From contig NZ_PZPO01000006.1 of NCBI RefSeq assembly GCF_013306565.1, positions 1 to 64,000 of the forward strand: a DNA stretch of 64,000 nt, in the 5' to 3' direction. This document shows, in pieces, positions 36,004 to 45,551 of the stretch. The first letter of the stretch is position 1, and every line of letters starts with the position of its first letter. The notes beneath the pieces were generated by a model that was given only the letters and a program-made list of their open reading frames with translations, was not told the origin of the DNA and searched no databases. The DNA comes from Hyphomicrobium sulfonivorans (GTDB taxonomy: Bacteria; Pseudomonadota; Alphaproteobacteria; Rhizobiales; Hyphomicrobiaceae). The position numbers and the translations under genes are program-made.

Positions 36004-36801
36004 TTAATGGGTTGCGCCGAGGTAGGCGGCGATGACTTCAGGATTTGCGCGAACCTCAGCGGGCGTTCCGTCGCCGACCTTGCGGCCGTAGTCGAGCACC
36101 ACAACGTGGTCCGAAAGATTCATGATGACGCTGACATCGTGCTCGATGAGAACGATGGTGATGCCCAGATGCTGATTGATGTCTTTGATGAACGCGGCCA
36201 TCTCGGCCTTCTCCTGAGCGTTCATGCCGGCCATTGGCTCGTCAAGGAGAAGAAGAGTTGGGTCCGAAACGAGTGCACGGCCCAGTTCGACGCGTTTCTG
36301 CACGCCGTAAGCAAGGCTTCCTACGGGCGTGTGTCGGTGCGCTCTGAGATCCAGAAATTCCAGCACGTCTTCGCTACGCTGCGTAAAGTCGATCTCTTCC
36401 CGGCGGGCGCGTGGCAGGCGCAGCGCGTGCTCGATGAAGTTGGTGCGGGAGTGTCGCGACAGCCCGGTCATGATGTTGTCGCGAACGCTCATTTTCTTGA
36501 ATAGGGCGTTGTTCTGGAATGTGCGCCCTATGCCACGTCGGGCAGCGTCAAGCGGCTTAAGCTTTCGAAAGGTCTCGTCGCCGTACAGAATTTCGCCGGA
36601 GTCGGGTGTGTAAACGCCGTTGACGACGTTGAGCAGTGAGCTTTTTCCTGCGCCGTTGGGGCCGATCAGAGCGCATATCTCACGGCGCTGGACATTAAAC
36701 GACAGATCGGTGATCGCCTTGATGCCCTGAAAGGATAGCGAGATATTTCGCACCTCGAGAATCGCATCCGGATCGCCGACACCTTGAGAACTGCCAGTCA
36801 T
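36004..36801 (-). CDS. Liv-type ABC transporter ATPase (LivG-like)
   Basis: The protein has 265 residues from MTGSSQGVGDPDAILEVRN at 36801, where ATGA overlaps the stop of the ANL-like gene. Walker A GPNGAGKSS, signature LAYGVQKRVELGRALVSDP and Walker B LLLLDEPMAGMNAQE are present. The C-terminus YGRKVGDGTPAEVRANPEVIAAYLG is typical of LivG. It is the second ATPase of the importer. Confidence 0.94.
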   Translation of the reverse strand: MTGSSQGVGDPDAILEVRNISLSFQGIKAITDLSFNVQRREICALIGPNGAGKSSLLNVVNGVYTPDSGEILYGDETFRKLKPLDAARRGIGRTFQNNALFKKMSVRDNIMTGLSRHSRTNFIEHALRLPRARREEIDFTQRSEDVLEFLDLRAHRHTPVGSLAYGVQKRVELGRALVSDPTLLLLDEPMAGMNAQEKAEMAAFIKDINQHLGITIVLIEHDVSVIMNLSDHVVVLDYGRKVGDGTPAEVRANPEVIAAYLGATH

Positions 36802-37772
36802 GTCGGGTCGCTCGCGATCGACGATAACGCATTCGGTGTGGGCGAAAGAGCGGTATGACTTGTTTGAATTGTATTCGGCGGCAGGCCATTCAAACGCGCT
36901 ATGCGTTTGCCGAGCCAGCCGGTGAGTGGATTGGCCGAGCGGGCTAAGCTGATGTCGGCTATCGTGCGCAGCCATGTCCCGGGCGGATATAGCCGGGCGT
37001 TCAATTCGGCCTGAACGCGCCGACGACGTGCGCTCGACGTGACGATGCGCGCAGGCTGCAGCTCAAATCGATCGCGACTGGCGGAGAGCGACGTCTCGGG
37101 AGCAGCCAGCGCATTGCCGCTTTCGAGCCAGGCGCTGATGACGTCTGCTAGCCCGTCGTTCCATTCGGTCCCCTCATCGACCCATATGCCGGCTTGGGGC
37201 AGAGCCGCGCGCAACTTTATTTCGGTGCGAGGCAGATGTTTTACAGCGCCCGCCGGCGCTACCAGGTCATGCGGAAGATGTAAGACATTCCAGCTTGGGT
37301 GACGTTCGCCCGCAGCGTGTGGGGAAAACAGGGCGATGAGAGCGCGATGCGCGTTTCGTACTGTTAGCCATGTCGCAAGTGTTTTGCGGTCGGGAACATA
37401 TGCATGAGTGATGTTTCGGCTTCGCAGAAGTTCCTCGAGAGCAGCTCTATCGGCGTAGCGATCGATTGGGATGATTGTGGCGCCATTGGCATGCGCCGCA
37501 ATGGCGACAAGAAGCAGTTGCGCGTCGAGCTGACCGCTGACAGCAAAGCGCGCACCATCGGCAACGCCTCTGCGAGCCAGTGCACCACGCAGATCGGCAA
37601 CGCGCTTAGCAACGGCCTGCCATGTGTAGGCGTGCCACACCGACCGCTTGTGCAGCAGCGCCCAGGCCAGCGGCTTTTCCGTTGCCCACGTCTCGATAAG
37701 GTTCAGCGATCGCCCGGAGATGTGCGCCCGTGCGGCCGGTTCGGCGCGATAAGCCAATGCATGGTGTGTCAT
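36798..37772 (-). CDS. Shortened ANL-superfamily (AMP-binding) protein, probably not a working ligase
   Basis: The protein has 324 residues. Residues 20-150 look like the N-terminal lobe of acyl-CoA synthetases (LIETWATEKPLAWALLHKRS, WQAVAKRVADLRGALARRGVADGARFAVSG, NGATIIPIDRYADRAALEELL). The ATP-binding YTSGTTGxPKG loop and the Lys-bearing C-terminal domain cannot be found, and full ANL enzymes have 500 residues or more. In many proteobacterial liv operons a full AMP-binding protein occupies this exact place before livG, so this may be a decayed or repurposed copy. The frame is intact and overlaps livG by ATGA, which argues that it is still translated. Confidence 0.7.
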   Translation of the reverse strand: MTHHALAYRAEPAARAHISGRSLNLIETWATEKPLAWALLHKRSVWHAYTWQAVAKRVADLRGALARRGVADGARFAVSGQLDAQLLLVAIAAHANGATIIPIDRYADRAALEELLRSRNITHAYVPDRKTLATWLTVRNAHRALIALFSPHAAGERHPSWNVLHLPHDLVAPAGAVKHLPRTEIKLRAALPQAGIWVDEGTEWNDGLADVISAWLESGNALAAPETSLSASRDRFELQPARIVTSSARRRRVQAELNARLYPPGTWLRTIADISLARSANPLTGWLGKRIARLNGLPPNTIQTSHTALSPTPNALSSIASDPT

Positions 37773-37776
37773 GGGG

Positions 37777-39180
37777 CTATCCGTTAGAAGCTTGCAGGCG
37801 GTTCTGTTCGCGCTTAACTCGCTCTATGTCGCGATAACGGGCGGCTGGATGGCTTGCCGGCAGCAGGTCACCATCGCCGAACAGCTTTTCTCGCAGCGTG
37901 CCGTTGCGGTATTCGCGCGGATAAACGCCGCGCCGCTGCAGTTCGGGAACGAGATGTTCGACGACGTCTTCAAAGGTTTCATGAGCGACGGCGTAAGCCA
38001 GATTGAACCCGTCAAGGTCCGTTGCCTCGATCCACTGCTGCAACTGATCGGCAACGGTAGCGGCTGAGCCGACAAACAGCGGACCGAGGCCGCCGATGCT
38101 GGCCCACTTCGCCAGTTCCTCAATGGTCCAGGTCTTTCCGCCTTCAGCGAGATGCTCGACAGCGGAAATGATGGCGTTGGTTTCAACCTTGCGCACGCTG
38201 TCCGTTGGTGCGTAACGACCGAAGTCGATGCCGGTCCAGCCGGATGTCAGCACCAGCCCGCCGTCGTATGAGGCATAGCTCTGATATTCCTTCAGCTTGG
38301 CGTAAGCTTTTGCATCCGTCTCGTCGACAACGATGGTGACAAGCGCGTAGATGAGCAGCTTCTTCGGGTCGCGTCCGGCAATCGCCGCGCGGCGACGAAT
38401 GTCGGCAACGTAGGCGCGTGTCGTTTCCTGCGTCGGCGTGGAAATAAACACGCACTCAGCATGGTTCGCGGCGAAATCTTTGCCCGCACTTGATGCCCCG
38501 GCCTGGAACAGCACAGGCGTGCGCTGAGGCGACGGCTCGCACAGGTGATAGCCGGGAACGTCGAAGTACTTTCCGCTGTGACCTATCTCGCGAATTTTGG
38601 TGGGATCGGCGAACACGCCTTTTTCCCGATCACGGACAACAGCGCCGTCCTCCCAGCTGCCTTCAAAAAGCTTGTAAAGAACTTCGATGTATTCATCCGC
38701 CACCTCGTAGCGGTTGTCGTGCCGCTTCAACCCGGTCTGGCTGATGTTCTTCGCGCCGCTCTCAAGATATGATGTAACGATGTTCCAGCCGACGCGGCCT
38801 TTGGTGTGATGATCGGCAGTCGATAGGCGGCGCGCAAACGTGTAGGGGTGCTCGAACGACGTTGAGGCCGTGATGCCGATGCCAAGATGTTCGGTGACGG
38901 AAGCAATCGGATTTGCCAACTGCAGCGGGTCGTTCACCGGCATCTGCACACCGCCAAGAAACGCGTGATCGTTGTTGCCCTTATAGACGTCGTAATAGCC
39001 AATGACGTCGGCAATGAAGACCGCATCAAAGATCCCGCGTTCCAGGATTTTCGCAAGGTCGGTCCAGTATTCGACATCCTTATACTGCCACGAGCGATCA
39101 CGCGGGTGACGCCACATGCCGGGGGACTGGTGGGCGACGCAGTTCATCTCGAAGGCGTTGAAGTGAATTGTCTTGCTCAT
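37777..39180 (-). CDS. LLM-class flavin-dependent monooxygenase, NtaA/SnaA/DszA family
   Basis: The protein has 467 residues, a TIM-barrel luciferase-like monooxygenase of the NtaA/SnaA/DszA branch. The front reads FNAFEMNCVAHQSPGMWRHP. GRVGWNIVTSYLESGAKN is the strongest branch signature and is followed by the conserved HDNRYEVADEYIEVL and LFQAGASSAGKDFAA. These enzymes take FMNH2 from a separate reductase and cleave C-S or C-N bonds, as in dibenzothiophene sulfone or nitrilotriacetate oxidation. It is the first gene of the operon, 4 nt before the ANL-like gene. The substrate is not determined. Confidence 0.92.
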   Translation of the reverse strand: MSKTIHFNAFEMNCVAHQSPGMWRHPRDRSWQYKDVEYWTDLAKILERGIFDAVFIADVIGYYDVYKGNNDHAFLGGVQMPVNDPLQLANPIASVTEHLGIGITASTSFEHPYTFARRLSTADHHTKGRVGWNIVTSYLESGAKNISQTGLKRHDNRYEVADEYIEVLYKLFEGSWEDGAVVRDREKGVFADPTKIREIGHSGKYFDVPGYHLCEPSPQRTPVLFQAGASSAGKDFAANHAECVFISTPTQETTRAYVADIRRRAAIAGRDPKKLLIYALVTIVVDETDAKAYAKLKEYQSYASYDGGLVLTSGWTGIDFGRYAPTDSVRKVETNAIISAVEHLAEGGKTWTIEELAKWASIGGLGPLFVGSAATVADQLQQWIEATDLDGFNLAYAVAHETFEDVVEHLVPELQRRGVYPREYRNGTLREKLFGDGDLLPASHPAARYRDIERVKREQNRLQASNG

Positions 39181-39679
39181 GGGTTCTGCTGAATGCCCTC
39201 ACGCCCTGGGCTCTAACCGCAGCCAGCCGCTCTCATCCCGTGCAAACGTTGCGCTCGGGATGAAATGAATGAGGATGATGCAAGGCCCCGCCTGAATGTT
39301 GATGTGATGGAAACAAGGGCGCTGGGCGATTGACCCGCCGTAAGGCGGTGCGCTGCGCCATTGAAACTTCACACTATGTAAGCGTTAGCATCGCGGCCGG
39401 CGGTCTCTAAATACGAATATCTCATGTCGTTATAGGAACGATGCATGGTGCGAGGGCGGGAAGAGATGGGATAACAATCGCAAAACGATATAGCGCGCGG
39501 CGACGAATTGACTTGTTGGGGGGGCTGTTGGATGCAGCGATTGTGCTGACGGTAGCGTTCAACTGGAGGGCGCGCGGTCGGATGGCTGCGCCGGGCGCGA
39601 AGTGTCTCTCGGCGGCTAGGGCCATTCGCGTATACGCTTTGCACAGACGCGCTGCACAAAGCGCCCTAATGGTGTTGGT
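39181..39679. promoter_or_regulatory. Intergenic region carrying the promoter of the liv/monooxygenase operon
   Basis: About 500 bp between the monooxygenase start and the end of autotransporter C. It must hold the operon promoter and the autotransporter terminator. A hairpin-like GACCCGCCGTAAGGCGGTGC lies near 39330. No regulator gene or RNA gene is evident. Confidence 0.45.
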
Positions 39680-42600
39680 TTAGAACCTCCAGAGCACTTT
39701 GCCCTGCACGCCGTTGTCCTGGAGATCGCCAGCGAGTTGGCCGACATAGGACACGCCCAAAGCAACGTCCTCGTCGATCTGCACATCCACACCCGCTTCC
39801 AGCAGTGCGCTTGATCTGGCCAGCGGCACGCCGAGAATGCCAAAGCTGGCGCCGGAGCTGGCAAATGCCAGCGTCGCATCGGGTCTTGTGTCGCCGAATG
39901 CGTATTGCCATGCCGCCGATGCCCGCGGCGTCAGCAGCACGCCGTCGATGGCGAATGTGGTCGCGGCGCGCAGCCCTAGCGTCGAGTAGCCGACATCGCT
40001 GTTGCTGCGCCTTCCGCGGAGCGATGCAACCGTGTTCCCGCTTTCACTGAAGCCGTCGGTGCTGAGGTGGACCCATGCGAGGCCGGCAAACGGTTCGACT
40101 GCAGAACTGGCGAATACGAACGGATGCGCAATCTCTCCGAACAGCTGCACGGTGTCGCCATCGTATCCGGCTGTTTCGGTGCCTAGAAAGCCCGGGAAAG
40201 CAACGATGCGGCTGGTGTCGATGTCATTCCAGGTCCATGCGCCGGCTGCACGGAGTGCAAATGAGCCGACGTCTCCGCCCGCATAGGCGGCGAGGGTGTA
40301 ACTGTCCACATCCGACGACGACGTGCGCGCTGCAACGCTCACGTTTGACCTGCTGTAGCCAGCGGCGATGCCAGCCCGCCAGTTGCCTTCGAAACCAGCA
40401 TCGACACCTGTCATGAAGCCGCCGATGTTGCGGTCGAGCGCTGCCGCGTTGCCATTGCCATTAAAGCGTCCCCAGGAGCCGAAGCCCTGAGCCCAGAAGA
40501 CGGGATCGTCACTGTAAGTAGGCATAACGGCTGCGCGCTGCGAGGACGCCCCATCGCCCATACCGAGAGCCATGGGGCTGGAGAATGTTCCGCTTCGCAA
40601 CGCCACTGTCGTCGGGCCGCCCGCAGCAAGCGCAGCCGTAGCAATGTTGTCTGAGCCGACGTTGAATGAGGTGTACGATGATTGCACCATCCGGCTGCCG
40701 ATTATGCCGCGTGTGAATTGCGCCTGATTGAAGAGCACGTTTTGTGTGGAGGCATAAACCTCGCCGGACAACTCGTTGAAGGCGTCTCTGGCGCTGTCGG
40801 CCGATTGCCCGGACATGAGCTGGGATAACGGATCGCTGGGTGGCAATTGGTCGATGGTGCGCGCGACCGAGCGTTCATTGTACGTTTCGGCGACATCCTC
40901 GAACGCAACCGAACTACGTGCGAAGCGCACGTAGACGTTGTTGGCATCATATTCGAGGTGTGGCGTCAGGAACAGGAAGTCACTTGAAACGCTGTCGAAC
41001 TCGCCAGTGCGACCGGCCGCGGCGGTGAGAATGGTATAACTCATTAGAGCGGAATACGAGCCGGGCGCTGCGATAATGCGCGCTGCGCCGCCTTGTATCG
41101 TAGCAGTTCCGCCGATGTCGATGTTGTCGGAAGCGCCGGAAGGATCTATGTCGACCTCATAAACTGATCCGCTGGCGAACAACGCATTGTTCATCACGCG
41201 CATGGTACCTGCGGAATGCCCTGGCCCGATCGTTCCGCCGCTGCCAATAATCAGTGCGGCTGCCGATCCTGTTCCGGACAGTCGCGCGCCAGACGATATC
41301 TCAATGGCTGAAGCCAGAGTGCCATCCAGAACATATTCGCCGCCTGTGACGAGGGTGTCGCCGATATATGTTCCCGTTCCAGACATTGTGAAGCGGCCGG
41401 CGCCAGCTTTCTCAAATCCACCTATGCCCGATATTAGGCCGGAAAATTCAGAATTCATGGCGGTATCGGTTTTCAGCAAACCCGTGCCAAGCACAACGTC
41501 GCCGGCACCGGACAGCACGCCAACGGTCTGCATGGCTCCGTTCAGATCGAACTGTGCACCGGCATCGATGCTCACGGCGGAACCAGAGTTGAGCGCACCT
41601 GATGGGCCAAGACGCAGAATGCCGTCAGCGATATGCGTGCCGCCCGAAAAGGTGTTGGCCGCATTGAGAAGCAGTGTGCCATCGCCGACTTTATTCAGTG
41701 CGCCGCCTCCGGACAGCACGCCGTTGAGGGCGACATCAAACCCGTTGGTGTCGAGAACTGGCGCTGATCTGGCGAGCAGGTCGATATTGACTGCAGCGTT
41801 GAAGCCGGTGAGAGCCTGAATTGTGCCGCCACCCCAATTGAACTGGTATGAGCCGGCGTTGTTGACGGCAAAAGGATTTGCAACGCCGATGCGCATTGTT
41901 CCGCCGGTCATCTCAAGCAGCGCGGTTCCGGGGCCGAAACGTATCTGGCCCTGGTTCAACGTGAAATCGCCGCCTGACTGTAAGAACCGGCCGGTGGTAT
42001 CGGCGGATCGGCCGAGGTTCAATCCGACATTGCCGCCCGTACCGCCGCCGATCTGCAACTGCCCGGCGGACAGATAGTATTCGCCGACGCCGCCTCCGGT
42101 TGTGCCGTATCCCAGGTTCACGCCGTTAGGCGAATTCAGGACCACGACCGATCCCGCACCGTCCTGCAGAATGGTTCCATGCCCGCCGTTATCGCCGATG
42201 TAGATCTGGCCTGATGCGTGGGGCGTTTCATTCATCACGAATTTGGCGTCGTCGCTGATGCGCAGCGTACCATCGCCGCCGCCACCATTGCCGATGTAGA
42301 TGGTGCCGTGCCCCATATCGACAAACGCGTCGTTGGTCATCGTGTAGGTGCCGGTTGCTCCGACGACGCCGATCTGGAAGGCGCCGCCCGCCAGGATGAA
42401 TGAGCCACCGCTCTGATTGAAGACACCCACGGAGTCCGCGCCGCGGCCGACATCGATGGCAAAATAGCTGCCGCCAACTGCGGGCCGCGCTTCGATCAGA
42501 CCGCCGGTCATCGTCACGGTGCCAGAGCCCGCGTTTACTCCGTCGCTGCGGCCGACATTGAAGCGCGCGACACCGTTGTCGGTATAGAAACTGAGCGTCG

Positions 42601-42931
42601 TCCCGTCGGCTATGGTGAGAGATCCGGTGTTGCCAAACCCGACATTGAAAGTTGGGTTGTCGCCGCTGCCGCTGGAGCTGCCGTTGAATTCGATTGCGAT
42701 CGAAGTGGCTGCAGCAGGCAGCATGAGCGCCGGTCCAGCATGGATCACCTGCGCATCAACAACGATGGTGTCTGAGCGCCCCGCGCCGGTCGCTATCGCA
42801 ATCGCGGCGTCAAATTCCGACTGATTGGTGACGGTGAATGTATCGGCTTCAGAGCAGCCTATCGCCGACACAGAAAACACGATGCCAAGCAGGCAATAGA
42901 TCACCGGGCGCGGACATTTGATGGCGCGCAT
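39680..42931 (-). CDS. Autotransporter C with beta-strand-repeat passenger
   Basis: The protein has 1083 residues. A signal peptide (about 1-30) is followed by a passenger of about 750 residues, rich in Gly/Asn/Thr, with autotransporter-associated beta-strand repeats: NTFSGGTHIADGILRLGPSGALNSGSAVSIDAGAQFDLNG and a GGEYVLDGTL segment leading to SGTGSAAALIIGSGGTIGPGHSAGTM. The barrel occupies roughly 800-1083 and ends in Phe (VLWRF), as BAM clients do. It is unrelated in detail to the pair at 1-5943. A surface or secreted role is likely, with no known ligand. Confidence 0.92.
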   Translation of the reverse strand: MRAIKCPRPVIYCLLGIVFSVSAIGCSEADTFTVTNQSEFDAAIAIATGAGRSDTIVVDAQVIHAGPALMLPAAATSIAIEFNGSSSGSGDNPTFNVGFGNTGSLTIADGTTLSFYTDNGVARFNVGRSDGVNAGSGTVTMTGGLIEARPAVGGSYFAIDVGRGADSVGVFNQSGGSFILAGGAFQIGVVGATGTYTMTNDAFVDMGHGTIYIGNGGGGDGTLRISDDAKFVMNETPHASGQIYIGDNGGHGTILQDGAGSVVVLNSPNGVNLGYGTTGGGVGEYYLSAGQLQIGGGTGGNVGLNLGRSADTTGRFLQSGGDFTLNQGQIRFGPGTALLEMTGGTMRIGVANPFAVNNAGSYQFNWGGGTIQALTGFNAAVNIDLLARSAPVLDTNGFDVALNGVLSGGGALNKVGDGTLLLNAANTFSGGTHIADGILRLGPSGALNSGSAVSIDAGAQFDLNGAMQTVGVLSGAGDVVLGTGLLKTDTAMNSEFSGLISGIGGFEKAGAGRFTMSGTGTYIGDTLVTGGEYVLDGTLASAIEISSGARLSGTGSAAALIIGSGGTIGPGHSAGTMRVMNNALFASGSVYEVDIDPSGASDNIDIGGTATIQGGAARIIAAPGSYSALMSYTILTAAAGRTGEFDSVSSDFLFLTPHLEYDANNVYVRFARSSVAFEDVAETYNERSVARTIDQLPPSDPLSQLMSGQSADSARDAFNELSGEVYASTQNVLFNQAQFTRGIIGSRMVQSSYTSFNVGSDNIATAALAAGGPTTVALRSGTFSSPMALGMGDGASSQRAAVMPTYSDDPVFWAQGFGSWGRFNGNGNAAALDRNIGGFMTGVDAGFEGNWRAGIAAGYSRSNVSVAARTSSSDVDSYTLAAYAGGDVGSFALRAAGAWTWNDIDTSRIVAFPGFLGTETAGYDGDTVQLFGEIAHPFVFASSAVEPFAGLAWVHLSTDGFSESGNTVASLRGRRSNSDVGYSTLGLRAATTFAIDGVLLTPRASAAWQYAFGDTRPDATLAFASSGASFGILGVPLARSSALLEAGVDVQIDEDVALGVSYVGQLAGDLQDNGVQGKVLWRF

Positions 42932-43303
42932 ACAGCCCTCCAGTCAGGTTGCTCAGAACTTTGAGAACATTCAGCGCGGAGATGGTGCGGTGAATGATGA
43001 TCACTGAACAACGATTGAATGGAACGCAGGCGCTTGGTGTCAACGCTGAGGACGATAAATCCGCGCACAATCACCGCGGGCGGCGGGTGCGTTGCTTTGC
43101 TGATGCTCTGATGTCACTATTTTTTGGGTGTTTCTGCGCAGTGTATTCTTTAGACGATTGATGAATTTGGCGCTTTATCACTGCATTTTTGCCCCCTGAT
43201 TGAGTCCTGTAGAGAATCATAAAATCCGATCACGGACGCAGTTTTTTGCGTTCTCCGGTAGTGCATGACATTCATTGTCGGCACGCTCACGCGAGCAAAG
43301 CCG
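42932..43303. other. Intergenic region upstream of autotransporter C
   Basis: About 370 bp between the LuxR-type gene and the autotransporter start, both leftward. It should contain the autotransporter promoter. No RNA gene or clear repeat was found. Confidence 0.4.
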
Positions 43304-43798
43304 CTAGCTGTTTTTCCGGTTGGGCAGGCCTGGAATCTCGTCCATGGCGGCAAGTCGCTTCACAAGATCGACCGCACAGCGCACGCCCATCTTCTCGAAG
43401 ATGCGAGCCCGATGCACCTCGACAGTGCGAACGGCGATGGCCAGGTCGTCGGCGATGACTTTGTTGGGTTTGCCTTCGACGAGTAGCTGCATCACAAATT
43501 CATGAGCGAGTGCCGCGCTCTCACAAATTTCATCGGTAACGGTGTGGCGACCATTGTCGTTGCAGCGTGGGAAGGTGAGCTCGACCGCGAGGCGCTGGCA
43601 AACGGGCTCAAGCGCAGGGTCGATACATACAACGTTGAAGAGGCTGTAGGCGTCATCTCGACGGTGCAATCGAGCTGGAGAGTGTCGGCCGCCACGCTTG
43701 ATGCTAACCACGCGCGCAGCGCAGTCGTGGGGCAACCGCACGGACGTCATATTGCGCGGCTCTTGCTCGGCCACCAACGCTGAAGCAGCTCTCGCCAT
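43304..43798 (-). CDS. LuxR/FixJ-type helix-turn-helix protein with unrecognised N-terminus
   Basis: The protein has 164 residues. The C-terminal 60 residues form a GerE/LuxR DNA-binding domain close to Fix[48 protein letters not shown]. The N-terminal 95 residues are Arg/His/Cys-rich and look like no receiver or sensor domain. The residues just before the HTH lack the LTxREREV that normally opens it. This could be an upstream frameshift or decayed receiver, or a start further downstream. It is read toward autotransporter C, so it may regulate it. Confidence 0.6.
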   Translation of the reverse strand: MARAASALVAEQEPRNMTSVRLPHDCAARVVSIKRGGRHSPARLHRRDDAYSLFNVVCIDPALEPVCQRLAVELTFPRCNDNGRHTVTDEICESAALAHEFVMQLLVEGKPNKVIADDLAIAVRTVEVHRARIFEKMGVRCAVDLVKRLAAMDEIPGLPNRKNS

Positions 43799-43884
43799 GT
43801 CAGGACGAGAGCTGCCGGCGTCTTAAATCATGCGCTTGCAGGCATCGTGTTGCGATCTATTGGCTTGTGGCGGGAAGGTTTGAT

Positions 43885-44325
43885 CTAGCCGCGCAAAGCC
43901 GCGAGTTTGCGGCCCTCTTCCTGTAGCCGCGCAATTTCATCGGCCGTGAAAACCCGTTCGCTGCGGTTGGCGACGCCAAGCGCGCCTACAACCGTTTCGC
44001 CGTTAAAGATTGGCACGACAATGGAACCGGCAAGACCGGTTGCTTTTGCGCCGGGTCGAACGTCGCCGGATGTGTCGGTCTGGATGTTGCAGGCATCAAC
44101 AGGCTGCGCCCGTTCGACCGCGAGTCCGGCCATGCCTTTACCCACCGGAATGGTGCGGATGATTGCCAGCACCTGCTCCGGCATACCAGCGCTCGCAGCC
44201 GCAAGGTGCAGCAACCCGTCGTCGGCGATGAAATGGATTGTGCCGGAATCGGCCGCGAATTCCCCGATGATACGGGCCAGATTGTTGTCGAGGGGATTGG
44301 ATGTTGCGGCTGCTTCGGTTGACAC
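43885..44325 (-). CDS. GAF-domain protein
   Basis: The protein has 146 residues and is a single GAF domain (about 25-140): GTIHFIADDGLLHLAAASAGMPEQVL, VGKGMAGLAVERAQPVDACNI, and GSIVVPIFNGETVVGALGVANRSERVFTADE. Stand-alone GAF proteins bind small ligands or act as methionine-sulfoxide-type or signalling modules. The central Cys (DACNIQTD) is notable, but the triple-Cys pattern of free-methionine sulfoxide reductase is absent. No linked effector. Confidence 0.85.
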   Translation of the reverse strand: MSTEAAATSNPLDNNLARIIGEFAADSGTIHFIADDGLLHLAAASAGMPEQVLAIIRTIPVGKGMAGLAVERAQPVDACNIQTDTSGDVRPGAKATGLAGSIVVPIFNGETVVGALGVANRSERVFTADEIARLQEEGRKLAALRG

Positions 44326-44480
44326 GGGGGTGGTCTCCTTGCCCGATTGTGCGTGCTCGACTGTATCAACACACAGGCGCGCGGCAAAGCCGTCCAGGCA
44401 GTGGATTGCCCATCAACCGATCGCTTTGAAATTGCCGCGTCCACGCCAATCGGGGTGTGAAGGCGTTACTGACAGCGCGA

Positions 44481-44966
44481 TTACTTCTCTGCGCCTGAAA
44501 ACGCAGCTTCCAGTGTTGCGATATCCATTTTGACCATCTGCATCATGGCCAGTGTTGCGGCAGCAGCGCCCGCTCCGCCCTTGGCGATCATGTCGCCCAG
44601 ACGTTTCGGTGTGATTTGCCAGGAAACGCCGAACCGATCCTTCAGCCATCCGCATGCAACTGGTTTGCCGCCGTCTGCCAGCAAACCGTTCCACATGCGG
44701 TCGATCTCATCCTGCGTGTCACAGATCAGCATGAGCGAAATGGCATCGTTGAAGTCGTGATGCGGCCCGCCCGCGAAGCCTGTCACCGGTGTGCCGGCCA
44801 GTGTGAACTCAACGAGCTTCACCGTGCCTGCCGGGCCAGAAGGCGTATCCACCGGCAATGTGGAGATGCGCGTGATGGTCGAGTTTGGCACCACGGAGGC
44901 GTAAAACCGCGCGGCTTCCTCGACGTGGGCGGAGTACCAGAGGCAGGGAACGAAGGCGATGGTCAT
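44481..44966 (-). CDS. VOC-family protein (PhnB / 3-dmu-like)
   Basis: The protein has 161 residues from MTIAFVPCLWYSAHVEEAARFYASVVPNS at 44966. This is the VOC-superfamily fold of the PhnB or '3-demethylubiquinone methyltransferase-like' type, with the usual TVKLVEFTLAGTPVTGFAGG, FNDAISLMLICDTQDEIDRMWNGL and CGWLKDRFGVSWQI segments. Despite the database name, this group has no shown methyltransferase activity. It forms a two-gene operon with the SRPBCC protein upstream and is divergent from marR. Confidence 0.9.
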   Translation of the reverse strand: MTIAFVPCLWYSAHVEEAARFYASVVPNSTITRISTLPVDTPSGPAGTVKLVEFTLAGTPVTGFAGGPHHDFNDAISLMLICDTQDEIDRMWNGLLADGGKPVACGWLKDRFGVSWQITPKRLGDMIAKGGAGAAAATLAMMQMVKMDIATLEAAFSGAEK

Positions 44967-44984
44967 GGTTTTGCGTCCTCGCAA

Positions 44985-45521
44985 TCAGGCGGCTTCGGCG
45001 ATGGCTTTGAGATCAGTGAGGCCTCGGTCGAAATCGCGCGCCAGCATGCGGTCGCAATCGACGAACAGTGAGAAGATCTTGCCGACCAGCGATTGCTTGC
45101 CGCTCATCGCCCATGTGACCTCAGTAACGTTGTCGGCGGCGGCCGGACGGAGCGTGAACTCGACGCGGTTGTCGACGCTCATCGGTTTTGTCATGCGCAG
45201 CCGCATGCCGATCTTGTCCGGTGCGCTGTCGGTGACGCTGAGTGCGCCGGTGCCGTTGTTGCCAGCGAAGTGGTAGGTCGCGCCGGGGCCGGCATCAGGG
45301 CCACTGTAATGGCCGGTGCCGCGCGTCTCGCTAAGCGCATACGGATTCCAGCGGTTCATTTGCTGCAGATTGCTGATCAGGCCGTGCAGGCGGCTGGCAG
45401 GTGCTGCGATCGCCATTGAGCGGGCGGCGTAAAACTCATCCGGTCGCCGCGCAGCGATAAGCAATGCCGTCGCCACCGACGAAAACACCGCAATGAGCAA
45501 ATAAATCAGTATCTCCGGCAT
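44985..45521 (-). CDS. Membrane-anchored SRPBCC-family protein
   Basis: The protein has 178 residues from MPEILIYLLIAVFSSVATALLIAARRPDEF at 45521; longer in-frame starts run into the operator. One N-terminal membrane helix is followed by a START/SRPBCC hydrophobic-pocket fold (YAARSMAIAAPASRLHGLISNLQQMNRWNPYA, then GPGATYHFAGNN). These proteins bind or chaperone hydrophobic ligands. SRPBCC and VOC genes under a MarR or ArsR regulator are a frequent arrangement in soil bacteria. Confidence 0.87.
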   Translation of the reverse strand: MPEILIYLLIAVFSSVATALLIAARRPDEFYAARSMAIAAPASRLHGLISNLQQMNRWNPYALSETRGTGHYSGPDAGPGATYHFAGNNGTGALSVTDSAPDKIGMRLRMTKPMSVDNRVEFTLRPAAADNVTEVTWAMSGKQSLVGKIFSLFVDCDRMLARDFDRGLTDLKAIAEAA

Positions 45522-45551
45522 GGCATCGCCCCTATGTCTGACTAAGCAAAA

